This document shows positions 53,564 through 62,498 of a DNA stretch of 64,000 bases, in pieces (position 1 is the first letter of the stretch; each line of letters opens with the position of its first letter). The notes under the pieces were generated by a model. It was given only the letters and a program-made list of their open reading frames with translations. It did not search any database and had not been told where the DNA came from. The position numbers and the translations under genes were made by a program. The stretch is from positions 1 to 64,000 of the forward strand of contig NZ_JADNRK010000005.1 in the NCBI RefSeq assembly GCF_015594845.1, written 5' to 3'. The stretch comes from Alkalibacter mobilis. GTDB lineage: Bacteria; Bacillota; Clostridia; Eubacteriales; Alkalibacteraceae.

Positions 53564-56053
53564 TCATCGATCAAATTCCAAAACGCCCTTTTTCAAAAGA
53601 AGTTCGATATCTTCTGCAGGAATAGCCTTGCTGAAATAATATCCCTGCCCTAGGTCACAATTATTTTTCAACAAGAATTCAGCCTGCTCTTTAGTTTCTA
53701 TACCCTCTGCAACCACACTCAAACCAAGACTTTGAGCCAATGAAACTACACCAAGATACAAACTCTCTTCCTTTGGATTGTTCAGTACGTTCATCAGAAA
53801 AGATCTGTCGATTTTTAGCACATCGATTGGAAGAGACTGAAGATGGGTCAGAGAAGAAAAGCCCGTCCCAAAATCATCCAAAGCTATTGTAATTCCTCTG
53901 GATTTAAAATCCAACAATGAATTCAATACATTTTCCTCATTCGTCAATACGGCAGTCTCGGTAATTTCAAATTCGAGCTTGCCACTGCTTACGCAATGAT
54001 CAGTCAATATGTCCATGGTTTTTGAAGAAACTCCCGTCCTGCTCAATCTTACACTGGAAAGATTAACAGAAATTTTTGGAGCATCCAAGCCTTTTCCAAG
54101 CCATTCATTGACCTGTTCGCAAACCTCGTTAAGCACCCAATCGCCAATTGCATCTATGTGCCCGGTCTGTTCGGCAACGGGAATAAACTCCCCGGGCGAT
54201 ATGAAACCTCTTAGTTTGTGTTCCCATCTGATCAATGCTTCCAGCTTCACGATCTTGCCGGTTTTAAGGTCTACTTCCGGCTGATAGTATAACTGAAATT
54301 CTTTATTTTCTATTGCCTTTCTAATCATGCTCTCCATCTGAACGAATCTTTTTGAATTCAGTTCCATTCTTTCTGTAAAGAACAGATACTTGTTTTTTCC
54401 ACTTGCTTTGGCCTCGAACATTGCCAAATCAGACCTTTTAAGCAAAGTGTCCAAATCTGTCCCGTCATCAGGATAGATGACGATCCCACTGCTTACATTT
54501 ATATAAAAATCGTGTTCCATATAAATCCAAGGTTTTTTAATACTTTGGTTTACAGCCTCCAGAAGTTTCACCGCTTCTTCCCTGGACCTTATTTTTTCCA
54601 AGACCACAATAAATTCGTCACCGCTGAGCCTGGCTACAAATCCCTTTGTCCCTACCATTGCGATCAATATTTTTGCCATGTGTTTCAGCATTTCATCTCC
54701 TGCAAAATGTCCGTGGATGTCGTTTATATGCTTAAAATTGTCTATATCTATGTATATCAGCGCGAAACCTGATCCGTCGCCAACATCACGCTTGACCAGC
54801 TCTTTCACTTTGGATGCCAACAAAGCTCTATTTGGAAGCTTTGTCAAATCATCATAATATGCTTGCTTGTACAGCATCGCTTCCATTTGCTTTCTTTCAG
54901 TTATATCCGTCCCCGACAAAATAATCCCTCTTACATTTTGTTCATCGTCGTGAAGAACGCTGAAACTCCACAGTATGTCAAGATACTCACCTTCTTTGGT
55001 GACAAGCTTCTCTTCCATTGAATTAAGAGCTTCTCCCTCCAACAATCGGTAATACAGTTCAATGATGTCAGACTGCCTTTCATCGGACACCAGTTCCAGG
55101 GCACTTCTACCCAGCAAATCATCTTCAGAATAACCTGAAATTTTTGATGCAAATTCATTTACACGCAAAATTTCTCCTTTAGGTGACAACAGGATTATGA
55201 TGTTAGCTGATTCCTCGATTATATTTTCCGAAAGTTCCCTTTCTTTCTTTAAAGAATTTTGTAGTTCCACTTGTTTTGTTATATCCGTATGAGAACCCGC
55301 CATCCTTATAGGGTTTCCCTTGTCGTCCCAAACTCCAACTCCCTTGCTAAGGACCGTTTTATAACTGCCGTCTTTACACCGAATCTTGAATATATTCTGG
55401 TACTCGCCTTTCTTATCTGCTATATAAGTTTCAAGGATCTCCATGGCCTTGTTTCTGTCATCCGGATGTATCATGCTTCTGAGTCCGTTTATTGTTGGGT
55501 CCAAATCGTCAGGACCGTAACCACAATAACTCAACCACTTTTCTGAAAATCTATACACATCGTTGGCTACATCCCACTCCCAGATGCCGTCATTTGCCCC
55601 TTGTACGGCAAGATTGTACCTTTGCTCGCTTACATTTACCGCATTTATGCTCTCATCAAGCTCCCTATATTTCATTTGAAGTTCAATCTCGGTGCGTATA
55701 AGCTCTTTATGGGTATAACTCAATCCTTTATAATTCTCGAATATTATATCCACCGAATCTTGATAAAGGCACAGACTTCTTTTTATTATTCTATAGAAGA
55801 TCCATCCAGTGATTGCAACATAAAACCATCCCTTCCATGTGCTTACCGTAGTTATGAACTCCAAGTCCCCGAATAGGAATGCCAATGCCTTGTCGGACAA
55901 TCCGATCCAAATGCTTCCGATCAACAAATAGATCAAAATTATCTTCCTGGCCTCATGTCCCGGGTCTATATCTTCTCTAATTTTAGAAAACCGGTCTAAT
56001 TCACCGTCTATTTTTTCAAATTCCATGTTACCACTTTCTATTTGGTTCACCAC
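53564..56053 (-). CDS. PAS-PAS-GGDEF-EAL c-di-GMP enzyme, membrane-bound
   Basis: A roughly 829-residue signalling protein. Two membrane helices (about 42-58 and 72-95), a coiled stretch, two PAS domains with PAC (about 145-275 and 285-405), a GGDEF domain (about 415-575) and an EAL domain (about 585-820). The cyclase motif is ARLSGDEF (SGDEF, one change), with no RxxD inhibitory site. The phosphodiesterase motif is intact: LEALIRWEH and ALDDFGTGFSSL. Net activity cannot be told; phosphodiesterase is more secure. GTG start at 56053 (or 56050) after AAGGA. Confidence 0.9.
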   Translation of the reverse strand: MVNQIESGNMEFEKIDGELDRFSKIREDIDPGHEARKIILIYLLIGSIWIGLSDKALAFLFGDLEFITTVSTWKGWFYVAITGWIFYRIIKRSLCLYQDSVDIIFENYKGLSYTHKELIRTEIELQMKYRELDESINAVNVSEQRYNLAVQGANDGIWEWDVANDVYRFSEKWLSYCGYGPDDLDPTINGLRSMIHPDDRNKAMEILETYIADKKGEYQNIFKIRCKDGSYKTVLSKGVGVWDDKGNPIRMAGSHTDITKQVELQNSLKKERELSENIIEESANIIILLSPKGEILRVNEFASKISGYSEDDLLGRSALELVSDERQSDIIELYYRLLEGEALNSMEEKLVTKEGEYLDILWSFSVLHDDEQNVRGIILSGTDITERKQMEAMLYKQAYYDDLTKLPNRALLASKVKELVKRDVGDGSGFALIYIDIDNFKHINDIHGHFAGDEMLKHMAKILIAMVGTKGFVARLSGDEFIVVLEKIRSREEAVKLLEAVNQSIKKPWIYMEHDFYINVSSGIVIYPDDGTDLDTLLKRSDLAMFEAKASGKNKYLFFTERMELNSKRFVQMESMIRKAIENKEFQLYYQPEVDLKTGKIVKLEALIRWEHKLRGFISPGEFIPVAEQTGHIDAIGDWVLNEVCEQVNEWLGKGLDAPKISVNLSSVRLSRTGVSSKTMDILTDHCVSSGKLEFEITETAVLTNEENVLNSLLDFKSRGITIALDDFGTGFSSLTHLQSLPIDVLKIDRSFLMNVLNNPKEESLYLGVVSLAQSLGLSVVAEGIETKEQAEFLLKNNCDLGQGYYFSKAIPAEDIELLLKKGVLEFDR

Positions 56054-56077
56054 ATTTCCTTTATATTGCCTGATACA

Positions 56078-56665
56078 CTACTCTTTAAGATGTCCTTTCT
56101 CTACAGCATCATCAATTTTACTTATTACGTATTCCCATAAATTAGGAGCATGATCTCTTAGTATTTTATTTCTTTCAATCACCTTGTTTTTGTTGACCCC
56201 CGGCTTTTTCCAAGTGTGCCCCTCAGTCATGCTGTTCAATAGCAAAGGCTGCATTCTGTCGAGGCATGCGGCAAATTTTGCTTCCATTGTGTCTGTTTCT
56301 TCAAACTCCTGCCATAAGTCCCATAACTCTTTTTCCTGATCCTTCGGCAATATCGAAAACAACTTTCTGGCGCTTTGGATCTCCCTCTCCAACTTATCTT
56401 TGTTACCTTCCTGATCGTAACAAAATGTATCTCCTGCATATATTTCAACAAGATCATGTATTATGGTCATTTTTACGGATTTTAATAGATCAACGTTTGG
56501 ATCTATGAAATGTTCCCTAAGCAGAAGCGCCATCATGGAAAGATGCCACGAATGTTCAGCGTCATTTTCATTTCTTCTATCTTCTATAACAACATTCTGT
56601 CTGAAAATATTTTTCAATTTGTCAATTTCTACTATAAAATCGATCTGTTTTTGTAATCTCTCCAA
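56078..56665 (-). CDS. HD-domain phosphohydrolase (YfbR-like)
   Basis: A roughly 196-residue HD hydrolase: RNENDAEHSWHLSMMALLL gives the first histidine, TIIHDLVEIYAGDT the HD pair, and an aspartate near residue 130 (CLDRMQPLL). Relatives are 5'-deoxynucleotidases. The start is put at TTG 56665 because a promoter (TGTAAA-17-TATTAT, 56690-56718) lies just upstream; a longer frame would start before the transcript. Confidence 0.8.
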   Translation of the reverse strand: MERLQKQIDFIVEIDKLKNIFRQNVVIEDRRNENDAEHSWHLSMMALLLREHFIDPNVDLLKSVKMTIIHDLVEIYAGDTFCYDQEGNKDKLEREIQSARKLFSILPKDQEKELWDLWQEFEETDTMEAKFAACLDRMQPLLLNSMTEGHTWKKPGVNKNKVIERNKILRDHAPNLWEYVISKIDDAVEKGHLKE

Positions 56666-56689
56666 CTTCTCACCATTCCTTCCTTCTAA

Positions 56690-56718
56690 ATAATAACACA
56701 TCGGATACAAATTTTACA
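56690..56718 (-). promoter_or_regulatory. Candidate promoter of the HD hydrolase gene
   Basis: Minus-strand TGTAAA (56713-56718), 17-nt spacer, TATTAT (56690-56695), about 25 nt before the chosen TTG start and right after the MATE terminator. Confidence 0.5.
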
Positions 56719-56734
56719 GTCGGATAAAACCAAT

Positions 56735-56759
56735 AAAAAAAGCAGAGCATACGCTCTGC
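56735..56759 (-). terminator. Terminator of the MATE gene
   Basis: GCAGAGC-GTAT-GCTCTGC stem-loop followed on the minus strand by TTTTTTTATT, 6 nt after the stop codon. Confidence 0.92.
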
Positions 56760-56765
56760 CTGAAA

Positions 56766-58187
56766 TTACACTGATTCAGTTATAGTATTGGTATCTTTGG
56801 CAACTCTTTCCTTCATGACTTCGTTTGACGATTCCAAGCCTTTGGCGTGGGAATCATCCAGATGTTTAATTTCGTAGAACAAGAAGATTGCAGTTACTGT
56901 TCCTGAAAGAACATCTGAAACAGGCAAAGATAAATATACCCCCGGCAAATCGAAGAATCTCGGCAAAATCAACAATAGCGGAATCAAAAAGAAAAACTGT
57001 CTTGAAAGGCTTAAAAACGACGCATGTCTGGGTTTCCCCACTGCCTGAAAATAGTTTGCACCCACTATTTGAAATCCTACTATAGGCAATAGTGACAAAG
57101 CTATCTTCATTTGAAGTTTTCCTATCTTTAGAAGCTCGGCATCCTTACTGTTGAAAACAGAAACTAGCTGATCCGGAAATAGTCTGGTAACAAGCAAGCC
57201 AATTACTCCTATAGCTACAGCTGCGCTGATAGCCAATTTAAGTGCCTCTTTTACACGATCGTACTTTTGTGCTCCGTAATTGAATCCGATGATAGGTTGA
57301 GCGCCTTGATTTATACCTATCATGGGCATAAATATCAAAGTCATGACACTCATGGTTACACCCATTGCACTAATGGCTATATCCCCGCCATATTTGATAA
57401 GGCTTTGGTTCATTATCATATTTTGAAAGCTGGTTGCCAATTGCATTGCAAATGGGGCAAACCCCAAAGCCGCAATCATTTTAACATTTTGAGACTTTAA
57501 TCTGAAGTTCTTGGCATGAACCTTTAGCAAGCTCTTCCCTCCAAGAAAATATCTCAAAACCCATGCCATTGAAATGGCCTGTGACAGCACTGTAGCAACT
57601 GCCGCTCCTGTCATACCCCATCCAAAAACAAATATGAATACAGGATCGAGCACAATGTTCGAACCTGCTCCTATAAGCATGGTTTTCATGGCTATTTGTG
57701 GATTTCCTTCAGCTCTGATAAAATTATTCATTCCAAAACTTACAGTCATGAAAATATTCCCAAGGAGGATCACAAACATATAATCTTTGGCGTATGGCAA
57801 AATGGCTTCGGTTGCACCGAAAAGTTTCAACATTGGTTCCAAAAATACCACACCAACAACCGTAAGGCTTAGCGCCGAAACTATGAAAAGCGTTAGTGCA
57901 TTACCGAGCAGTTCCTCAGCTTCATCCCTCTTATTCTGTCCAAGTCTTATGGAAATCAATGAATTGGCACCAAATCCTATAAGCATTGAAAATGCCATGG
58001 TTATAAGCATTACGGGAAATGCCACAGTTGTTCCCCCGATACCCAAAGATCCTACACCGTTTCCTATATATATCCTGTCTACTATGTTGTAAATTGCATT
58101 TACTACCATGCCAACTATGGCAGGCACTGAAAATTTAACGAGAAGTTTAGAAATTTTAACCTCTCCCAGTTGTGTTGCATTATCCAT
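56766..58187 (-). CDS. MATE family efflux transporter
   Basis: A 473-residue multidrug and toxin extrusion transporter with about 12 membrane segments in two halves. Family landmarks are PAIVGMVVNAIYNIVDRIYIG near the start of half one (shortened here) and GINQGAQPIIGFNYGAQKYD in half two. Coupling ion and substrate are unknown. It is a single-gene unit with its own promoter and terminator. Confidence 0.93.
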   Translation of the reverse strand: MDNATQLGEVKISKLLVKFSVPAIVGMVVNAIYNIVDRIYIGNGVGSLGIGGTTVAFPVMLITMAFSMLIGFGANSLISIRLGQNKRDEAEELLGNALTLFIVSALSLTVVGVVFLEPMLKLFGATEAILPYAKDYMFVILLGNIFMTVSFGMNNFIRAEGNPQIAMKTMLIGAGSNIVLDPVFIFVFGWGMTGAAVATVLSQAISMAWVLRYFLGGKSLLKVHAKNFRLKSQNVKMIAALGFAPFAMQLATSFQNMIMNQSLIKYGGDIAISAMGVTMSVMTLIFMPMIGINQGAQPIIGFNYGAQKYDRVKEALKLAISAAVAIGVIGLLVTRLFPDQLVSVFNSKDAELLKIGKLQMKIALSLLPIVGFQIVGANYFQAVGKPRHASFLSLSRQFFFLIPLLLILPRFFDLPGVYLSLPVSDVLSGTVTAIFLFYEIKHLDDSHAKGLESSNEVMKERVAKDTNTITESV

Positions 58188-58251
58188 ATCTTTTCTCCTT
58201 GATTTAATTGAAATTCAAATGATTAGCACTCTAATGAATCTTTACTTTTAT

Positions 58252-58280
58252 ATGATACTCGTAATGGAACATTAAATCAA
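58252..58280 (-). promoter_or_regulatory. Promoter of the MATE gene
   Basis: Minus-strand TTGATT (58275-58280), 17-nt spacer, TATCAT (58252-58257). Confidence 0.6.
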
Positions 58281-58357
58281 GCAGTATTTTTATTTTATTA
58301 AAAAACCAAGAACAGAACATGATTTTTTTCATTCCCCTGCGGGTCTTAACGATACAA

Positions 58358-60190
58358 TTAGACTTCGATCGCCGTATAATCTTTTTGTCTGTCCTTTATT
58401 ATCAACGTTGTTCCCTTATGGAATCTTCCGGTTATATCACCTTCATTTGACAAAACTTTGCAGTATGTCTCTATCTCTCCCGGTGTTCCCACGATCCCCG
58501 CTCTGATCTTGTTGACTGCAATCAAAGCGCCTCCCTTGACAACACTTGTAGGTTTTTGAAATAAAATGTTTCCGCCTGCGGTAATTTTTGACTGGTAGGA
58601 ACCTTCTCCCGTAATAATTACATCACCGCTGGAATTTAAGACGGCACTTTGGGCATATGTGACCTTGATAGTCTTGGAATCTGAAACTTCTTCCTTCATC
58701 ATTTTTATGTCATCCAATAATCCAATGTAGATCCCATTGAGCTCTTGAAATCCCTCTTGATGCAATAATTTGATTTCTATGAAAGAATGCCTGATATCAT
58801 TTTTTAACTTGTTGATCTTGGACAACTGTGAATCATTTAATGATTTGGCGGTTCTTTCTATCTCAGAAATGCATTTTTCCAGATTATCTTTTCCATTGTT
58901 GATGGTTTCCAACAAATTGCGGACATTTTTCCCATCGAAGGTGTGTAGTCCGGTAAATATTTTTTCCATTTCCTCTACCATGGTTTCCATGTACGGAATC
59001 AATATTCTAAATGCTGAACTTTCGTCCCCTGCGCTGATCCTGCCACCGATCACTTTTCCATTGACTTCCACATTTTGTTGAGCAATCAAATTCGAATGAT
59101 ATACAGATCCTATAACGGCAATATTTCCCGTTGCCCTTATAAACATGTTGTCCTGCACATTCCCTTTCACGACTACGTCTCCGTCAAAGTCTATATCATC
59201 CGATTCCTTGTCCAAGTCTCCAATGACAGTCAACAGGGGCACTACGCCGATTTTATCCCTTTTGATGTAAGGCCTTCCATCTATCAGTGCATAGACTTTT
59301 TCACCCTGAATGATTGCTCCGTCCAAAATACCAAGATTCTTGTCTACTACAGGTTTTACTTTAATTTCATTTCCTTTGACATCCTCCCCGGGAATGCCTA
59401 CCACTGCTGCCGAAACTTTTTGAGCCAAAAGTTTGCCCCGCATTACCACGGGTTCCAAACCCCTTAAAATTTCTTTTACAAAAATTTCTTCGCAATATTC
59501 AAATACAGCTTCTGCACTCACTACGGGTGCTTTACCCCTGGCAGCCGTTACCTTTATAGTATCATTGCTTTCACATGCCCTTTTTATTTCTGACCGATCT
59601 ATCTTTTCTTCAAGTATACCGTAGTCGAGCAAAACTCTTTTGCACTCTTCGATCGTCAATTCTTCGGGAAAAACAATTTCTTCATTCGGATCGAATACTG
59701 TTTTTGAGGTCTTGCCAATGTCTTTCATGCTGAACCTCTTACCATTTATTCTTTCAACAGTAAGATAAGCTTCGACCATTTCATCCGAGAAATCAACGAT
59801 CAGTCGCCTGGAAGGTAAAATGTCTTCGTATTCAAATTCCAGCTCGTCACCCTTGTAAAGCAGGACTGTGCCTTTAACTTCATTTCCGTTTATTTTCACG
59901 CTCATTTGGGGATGCTTGAAGAATACTGATGCAGCAACACCTTTTCCCTTTGGATTGGTTATTATGATTTCCCCATTTTTGACCTCGATAGAACCATTTT
60001 CATTTTCCGCATCAACTACTTCGTTTTCGGGCTTTTTTTCTATGCTGAATTTTCCTGTCTTTTTTATCAAGCCCATCATCTTAGAGCTGGGCTCTTCCAA
60101 AACAGTGACTTTTAATTTGTCTGCACTGCATTTGAAATGCTCTACAGCTTTTTCCAAGGCATCCTCATAACAAAATGTTTCGAATATCAT
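58358..60190 (-). CDS. FapA/DUF342 family protein
   Basis: A 610-residue cytoplasmic protein. An N-terminal Jag-N-like segment (about 1-50, IFETFCYEDALEKAVEHF), a central DUF342/FapA domain (about 190-430) with a beta-rich polymer-like stretch, a coiled coil (about 420-500), and a further beta part to the end. FapA proteins are poorly known; in Vibrio one helps polar flagellar placement and glucose signalling. ATG 60190 follows GGAGGG. Its leader holds a c-di-GMP-I riboswitch and terminator. Confidence 0.85.
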   Translation of the reverse strand: MIFETFCYEDALEKAVEHFKCSADKLKVTVLEEPSSKMMGLIKKTGKFSIEKKPENEVVDAENENGSIEVKNGEIIITNPKGKGVAASVFFKHPQMSVKINGNEVKGTVLLYKGDELEFEYEDILPSRRLIVDFSDEMVEAYLTVERINGKRFSMKDIGKTSKTVFDPNEEIVFPEELTIEECKRVLLDYGILEEKIDRSEIKRACESNDTIKVTAARGKAPVVSAEAVFEYCEEIFVKEILRGLEPVVMRGKLLAQKVSAAVVGIPGEDVKGNEIKVKPVVDKNLGILDGAIIQGEKVYALIDGRPYIKRDKIGVVPLLTVIGDLDKESDDIDFDGDVVVKGNVQDNMFIRATGNIAVIGSVYHSNLIAQQNVEVNGKVIGGRISAGDESSAFRILIPYMETMVEEMEKIFTGLHTFDGKNVRNLLETINNGKDNLEKCISEIERTAKSLNDSQLSKINKLKNDIRHSFIEIKLLHQEGFQELNGIYIGLLDDIKMMKEEVSDSKTIKVTYAQSAVLNSSGDVIITGEGSYQSKITAGGNILFQKPTSVVKGGALIAVNKIRAGIVGTPGEIETYCKVLSNEGDITGRFHKGTTLIIKDRQKDYTAIEV

Positions 60191-60201
60191 CGTTTCCCTC
60201 C

Positions 60202-60322
60202 AATCAAAAGGCACCCCTTAGGGTGCCGGTTGCAGGTTACTTTCAGGCAACCCGACTATCATATCCGCATGGACTTAGATTCGTAGCTTTGCGTCACCGT
60301 TTTTCAACGGTTTTGCCGATCA
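60202..60322 (-). ncRNA. c-di-GMP-I (GEMM-I) riboswitch with terminator
   Basis: On the minus strand the aptamer (about 60322-60246) shows the class-I landmarks: GGCAAAACC, a GAAA tetraloop between GTT and AAC, TGACGCAAAGC, ATCTAAG, and ATGATAGTCGGGTTGCC. It is followed by a terminator, GGCACCC-TAAG-GGGTGCC (60227-60210) and TTTTGATT. The aptamer's last strand GGGTTGCC (60253-60246) can pair with the terminator's first arm GGCACCC with one bulged T. So ligand binding would free the terminator: an OFF switch is predicted. It lies between the chemoreceptor stop and the FapA gene. Confidence 0.88.
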
Positions 60323-60337
60323 TTATTTTATTTTTGC

Positions 60338-62323
60338 TTATATGTTGAACTTTGCTATGATGCTCTGAAGTTCTTGGGCTAGTTTTGCCAATCCGTCACT
60401 TGATCCGGCGATTTCCTGAATCGATGCGGATTGTTCTTCCATTGAAGCAGAAGCCTCTTCCGTCGATGCTGAATTCTCTTCGGCTATTGCGGTCAGATTC
60501 TGAAGGGTCTCCAATATGGCCTCCTTCATATTCATCATTATTTTTCCGCTATCATTAAGTTTATCGGTGGACTTCATTGCCAACTTCATGGCATCTTCGA
60601 TATCACTGTATTTTTCTCTGCTTGCAGACACGCTTTCCGCTTGCTCTGAAACGATTGCTGTTACCCTTTCCATGGTCTTTACAGCATTATTGGCATTTGT
60701 CTGCAATTCACTGACAGTCTTGTCAATGGCCATTGTGGATTTAGAAGACTGTTCCGCCAATGTTCTGATTTCTTCTGCGACAACAGCAAATCCTTTTCCA
60801 GCCTCTCCTGCTCTTGCCGCTTCAATTGCAGCATTCAGTGCCAATAGATTTGTCTGGTCGGCAATACTGGAGATCACAGCGCTGGCTTCGCCTATATCGT
60901 TGGCGCTTTTGTTTGTCAATTGAATGATTTGGCCTATTTCAGAAACTGAGTTTGAGCTCTCTCTGGTTTTGTCGAGAAGGTTCATCATTTCCTTTATGCC
61001 TTCCTCCACGATTTCAGCTACTTTTAGAGACGCTTCATTGACTTCGATCAAAAATCTGCTGTTATCTTCGATACTTTCTCCGAGTGCAGCTGCTTTTTCG
61101 GTTCCTTCTTCAGTATTTTTTGCCTGCTCTGAAGCACCCTTGGCGATTTCTTCAACTGTTTTCGATACTTCCTCAGATGTTACGGCAGACTGTTCTGCAC
61201 TTGCGGTAAGTTGTTGAGAAGAAGCCGCAACCTGCTGGGAGGAGTCATTCACCTGAGTTATAACTTCTCTGAAGCTCTCCAACAAGGACTGTAATGCTCT
61301 GGAGAGATCGCCTGTCTCGTCTTTTGATTTTAAGGCTTTTTCATCTAAATCTTCTCTCAAGTCCAGAGTTGCAATTGTTTTTGCTTTTTCTACAACCGGA
61401 ATGATGGGTTTAATAATGGCGCTACCAATAAAAAATGTAACTAGCATGGCAGCAACTAGTGCTACGAAAGCAATCAACAAAATGTTGTTTCGCAATTTAT
61501 CAACGGCACTTAAAACTTCATCCCGCTCAGCCGCCACGGACAGGCTCCAAGGCGTTCCTTCAATGGTGGAGTACGCTGATATCAGGTCCTTGCCGTTGAA
61601 TTTGTATTCCTGAAATCCTTCATTGTTCTCTATAATATTTGTGAAAAGTTCCGCTACACTCTTCAGACTTTGATCTTCTTTTGATTCTTCTATTGGATTG
61701 AATTCACCGTAAACCTTTTCCCTGTCGGGATGAGCTATGACAGTTCCTGAAGCATCGACTATATATGAATACCCGTTTTCTCCATACTTGATTCCATCTG
61801 TAAGCTGACTGATGGCATCACCGTCGTATCTGCCGAGGATCGCTCCAACTATATTTCCATCTCTATAAATTGGTGTGGAATAAATCAGTACGATTTCTCC
61901 GGTTGCAGGACTTATCCCAAAGTTCAATGCATCTTGATTTCCTTTCAACGCATCGAGAGCGGGATCTCCTGGAGGAAGATTTACTACTTTACCCGAAGCG
62001 TAATGCAATGCACCGTCCAGTTGGATTATGCCGATTTCAGCAAAGCTGAGGCTGGTCATTTGTTTCGTTATTATCGGCATCTGTTCTTCAAGATCCATGG
62101 ATTGCATTTTATCAAGCAATGCAAGCACCTTCAAAGCCTGTCTTTGAGTTTCGATTTCGCTGGCTACGAGGCTTGCTCCCTCATGTGCCATAGATCTCAT
62201 ATTTGTTTCTGCTTCGTCTTGTACTATGCTTCCAGCTGTCAATATAGAAACTATGCCGATGGCAAGTGAAAGTACTACGATCAGAGCTGTAAAGCTGAGA
62301 ATCATTTTAGTTCTAATTTTCAT
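60338..62323 (-). CDS. Methyl-accepting chemotaxis protein
   Basis: A 661-residue chemoreceptor. First membrane helix about 8-31, periplasm-side dCache sensor (about 35-280), second helix about 282-306, HAMP (about 308-360) and a long cytoplasmic signalling domain with hairpin tip [20 protein letters not shown] and conserved [18 protein letters not shown]. Ligand is unknown; dCache domains often bind amino acids or other small molecules. GGAAGGGTG precedes the ATG. It is read from its own sigma-28 promoter. Confidence 0.95.
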   Translation of the reverse strand: MKIRTKMILSFTALIVVLSLAIGIVSILTAGSIVQDEAETNMRSMAHEGASLVASEIETQRQALKVLALLDKMQSMDLEEQMPIITKQMTSLSFAEIGIIQLDGALHYASGKVVNLPPGDPALDALKGNQDALNFGISPATGEIVLIYSTPIYRDGNIVGAILGRYDGDAISQLTDGIKYGENGYSYIVDASGTVIAHPDREKVYGEFNPIEESKEDQSLKSVAELFTNIIENNEGFQEYKFNGKDLISAYSTIEGTPWSLSVAAERDEVLSAVDKLRNNILLIAFVALVAAMLVTFFIGSAIIKPIIPVVEKAKTIATLDLREDLDEKALKSKDETGDLSRALQSLLESFREVITQVNDSSQQVAASSQQLTASAEQSAVTSEEVSKTVEEIAKGASEQAKNTEEGTEKAAALGESIEDNSRFLIEVNEASLKVAEIVEEGIKEMMNLLDKTRESSNSVSEIGQIIQLTNKSANDIGEASAVISSIADQTNLLALNAAIEAARAGEAGKGFAVVAEEIRTLAEQSSKSTMAIDKTVSELQTNANNAVKTMERVTAIVSEQAESVSASREKYSDIEDAMKLAMKSTDKLNDSGKIMMNMKEAILETLQNLTAIAEENSASTEEASASMEEQSASIQEIAGSSDGLAKLAQELQSIIAKFNI

Positions 62324-62355
62324 GTCATCACCCTTCCTATTTCTTCATATCTTTT

Positions 62356-62381
62356 TTATCGGCTGGTAGCATGAAAATTTA
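62356..62381 (-). promoter_or_regulatory. Sigma-28 (FliA) promoter of the chemoreceptor
   Basis: Minus-strand TAAA (62378-62381), 14-nt spacer, GCCGATAA (62356-62363), seven of eight -10 bases. This puts the receptor under FliA, 59 kb from the fliA gene. Confidence 0.88.
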
Positions 62382-62451
62382 ATAGATCCTGTATAAAAAA
62401 TCTTTTTGACATTATATCTTACTCGTCTCAAAATAATTCTTCCATGTCAAA

Positions 62452-62484
62452 AAAGAAAGAAGGAGGATATAAAATCCCCCCTCC
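62452..62484 (-). terminator. Terminator of the repeat-protein gene
   Basis: GGGGGAT/ATCCTCC with one G-U pair and a short loop, extended by neighbouring bases, followed on the minus strand by TTCTTTCTTTTTTG, 15 nt past the stop. Confidence 0.75.
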
Positions 62485-62498
62485 ATAGAAATCTACAT

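Noticed and set aside
56054-56090. TAAA...GCAATATA sequence before the GGDEF-EAL gene
   Set aside because: The -10 does not fit the GCCGATAT form, and the TAAA is inside the HD-gene end.
58222-58240. TTAGCACTC-like sequence (CIRCE half site) before the MATE gene
   Set aside because: Only one half is present; the matching GAGTGCTAA half is absent at the right distance.
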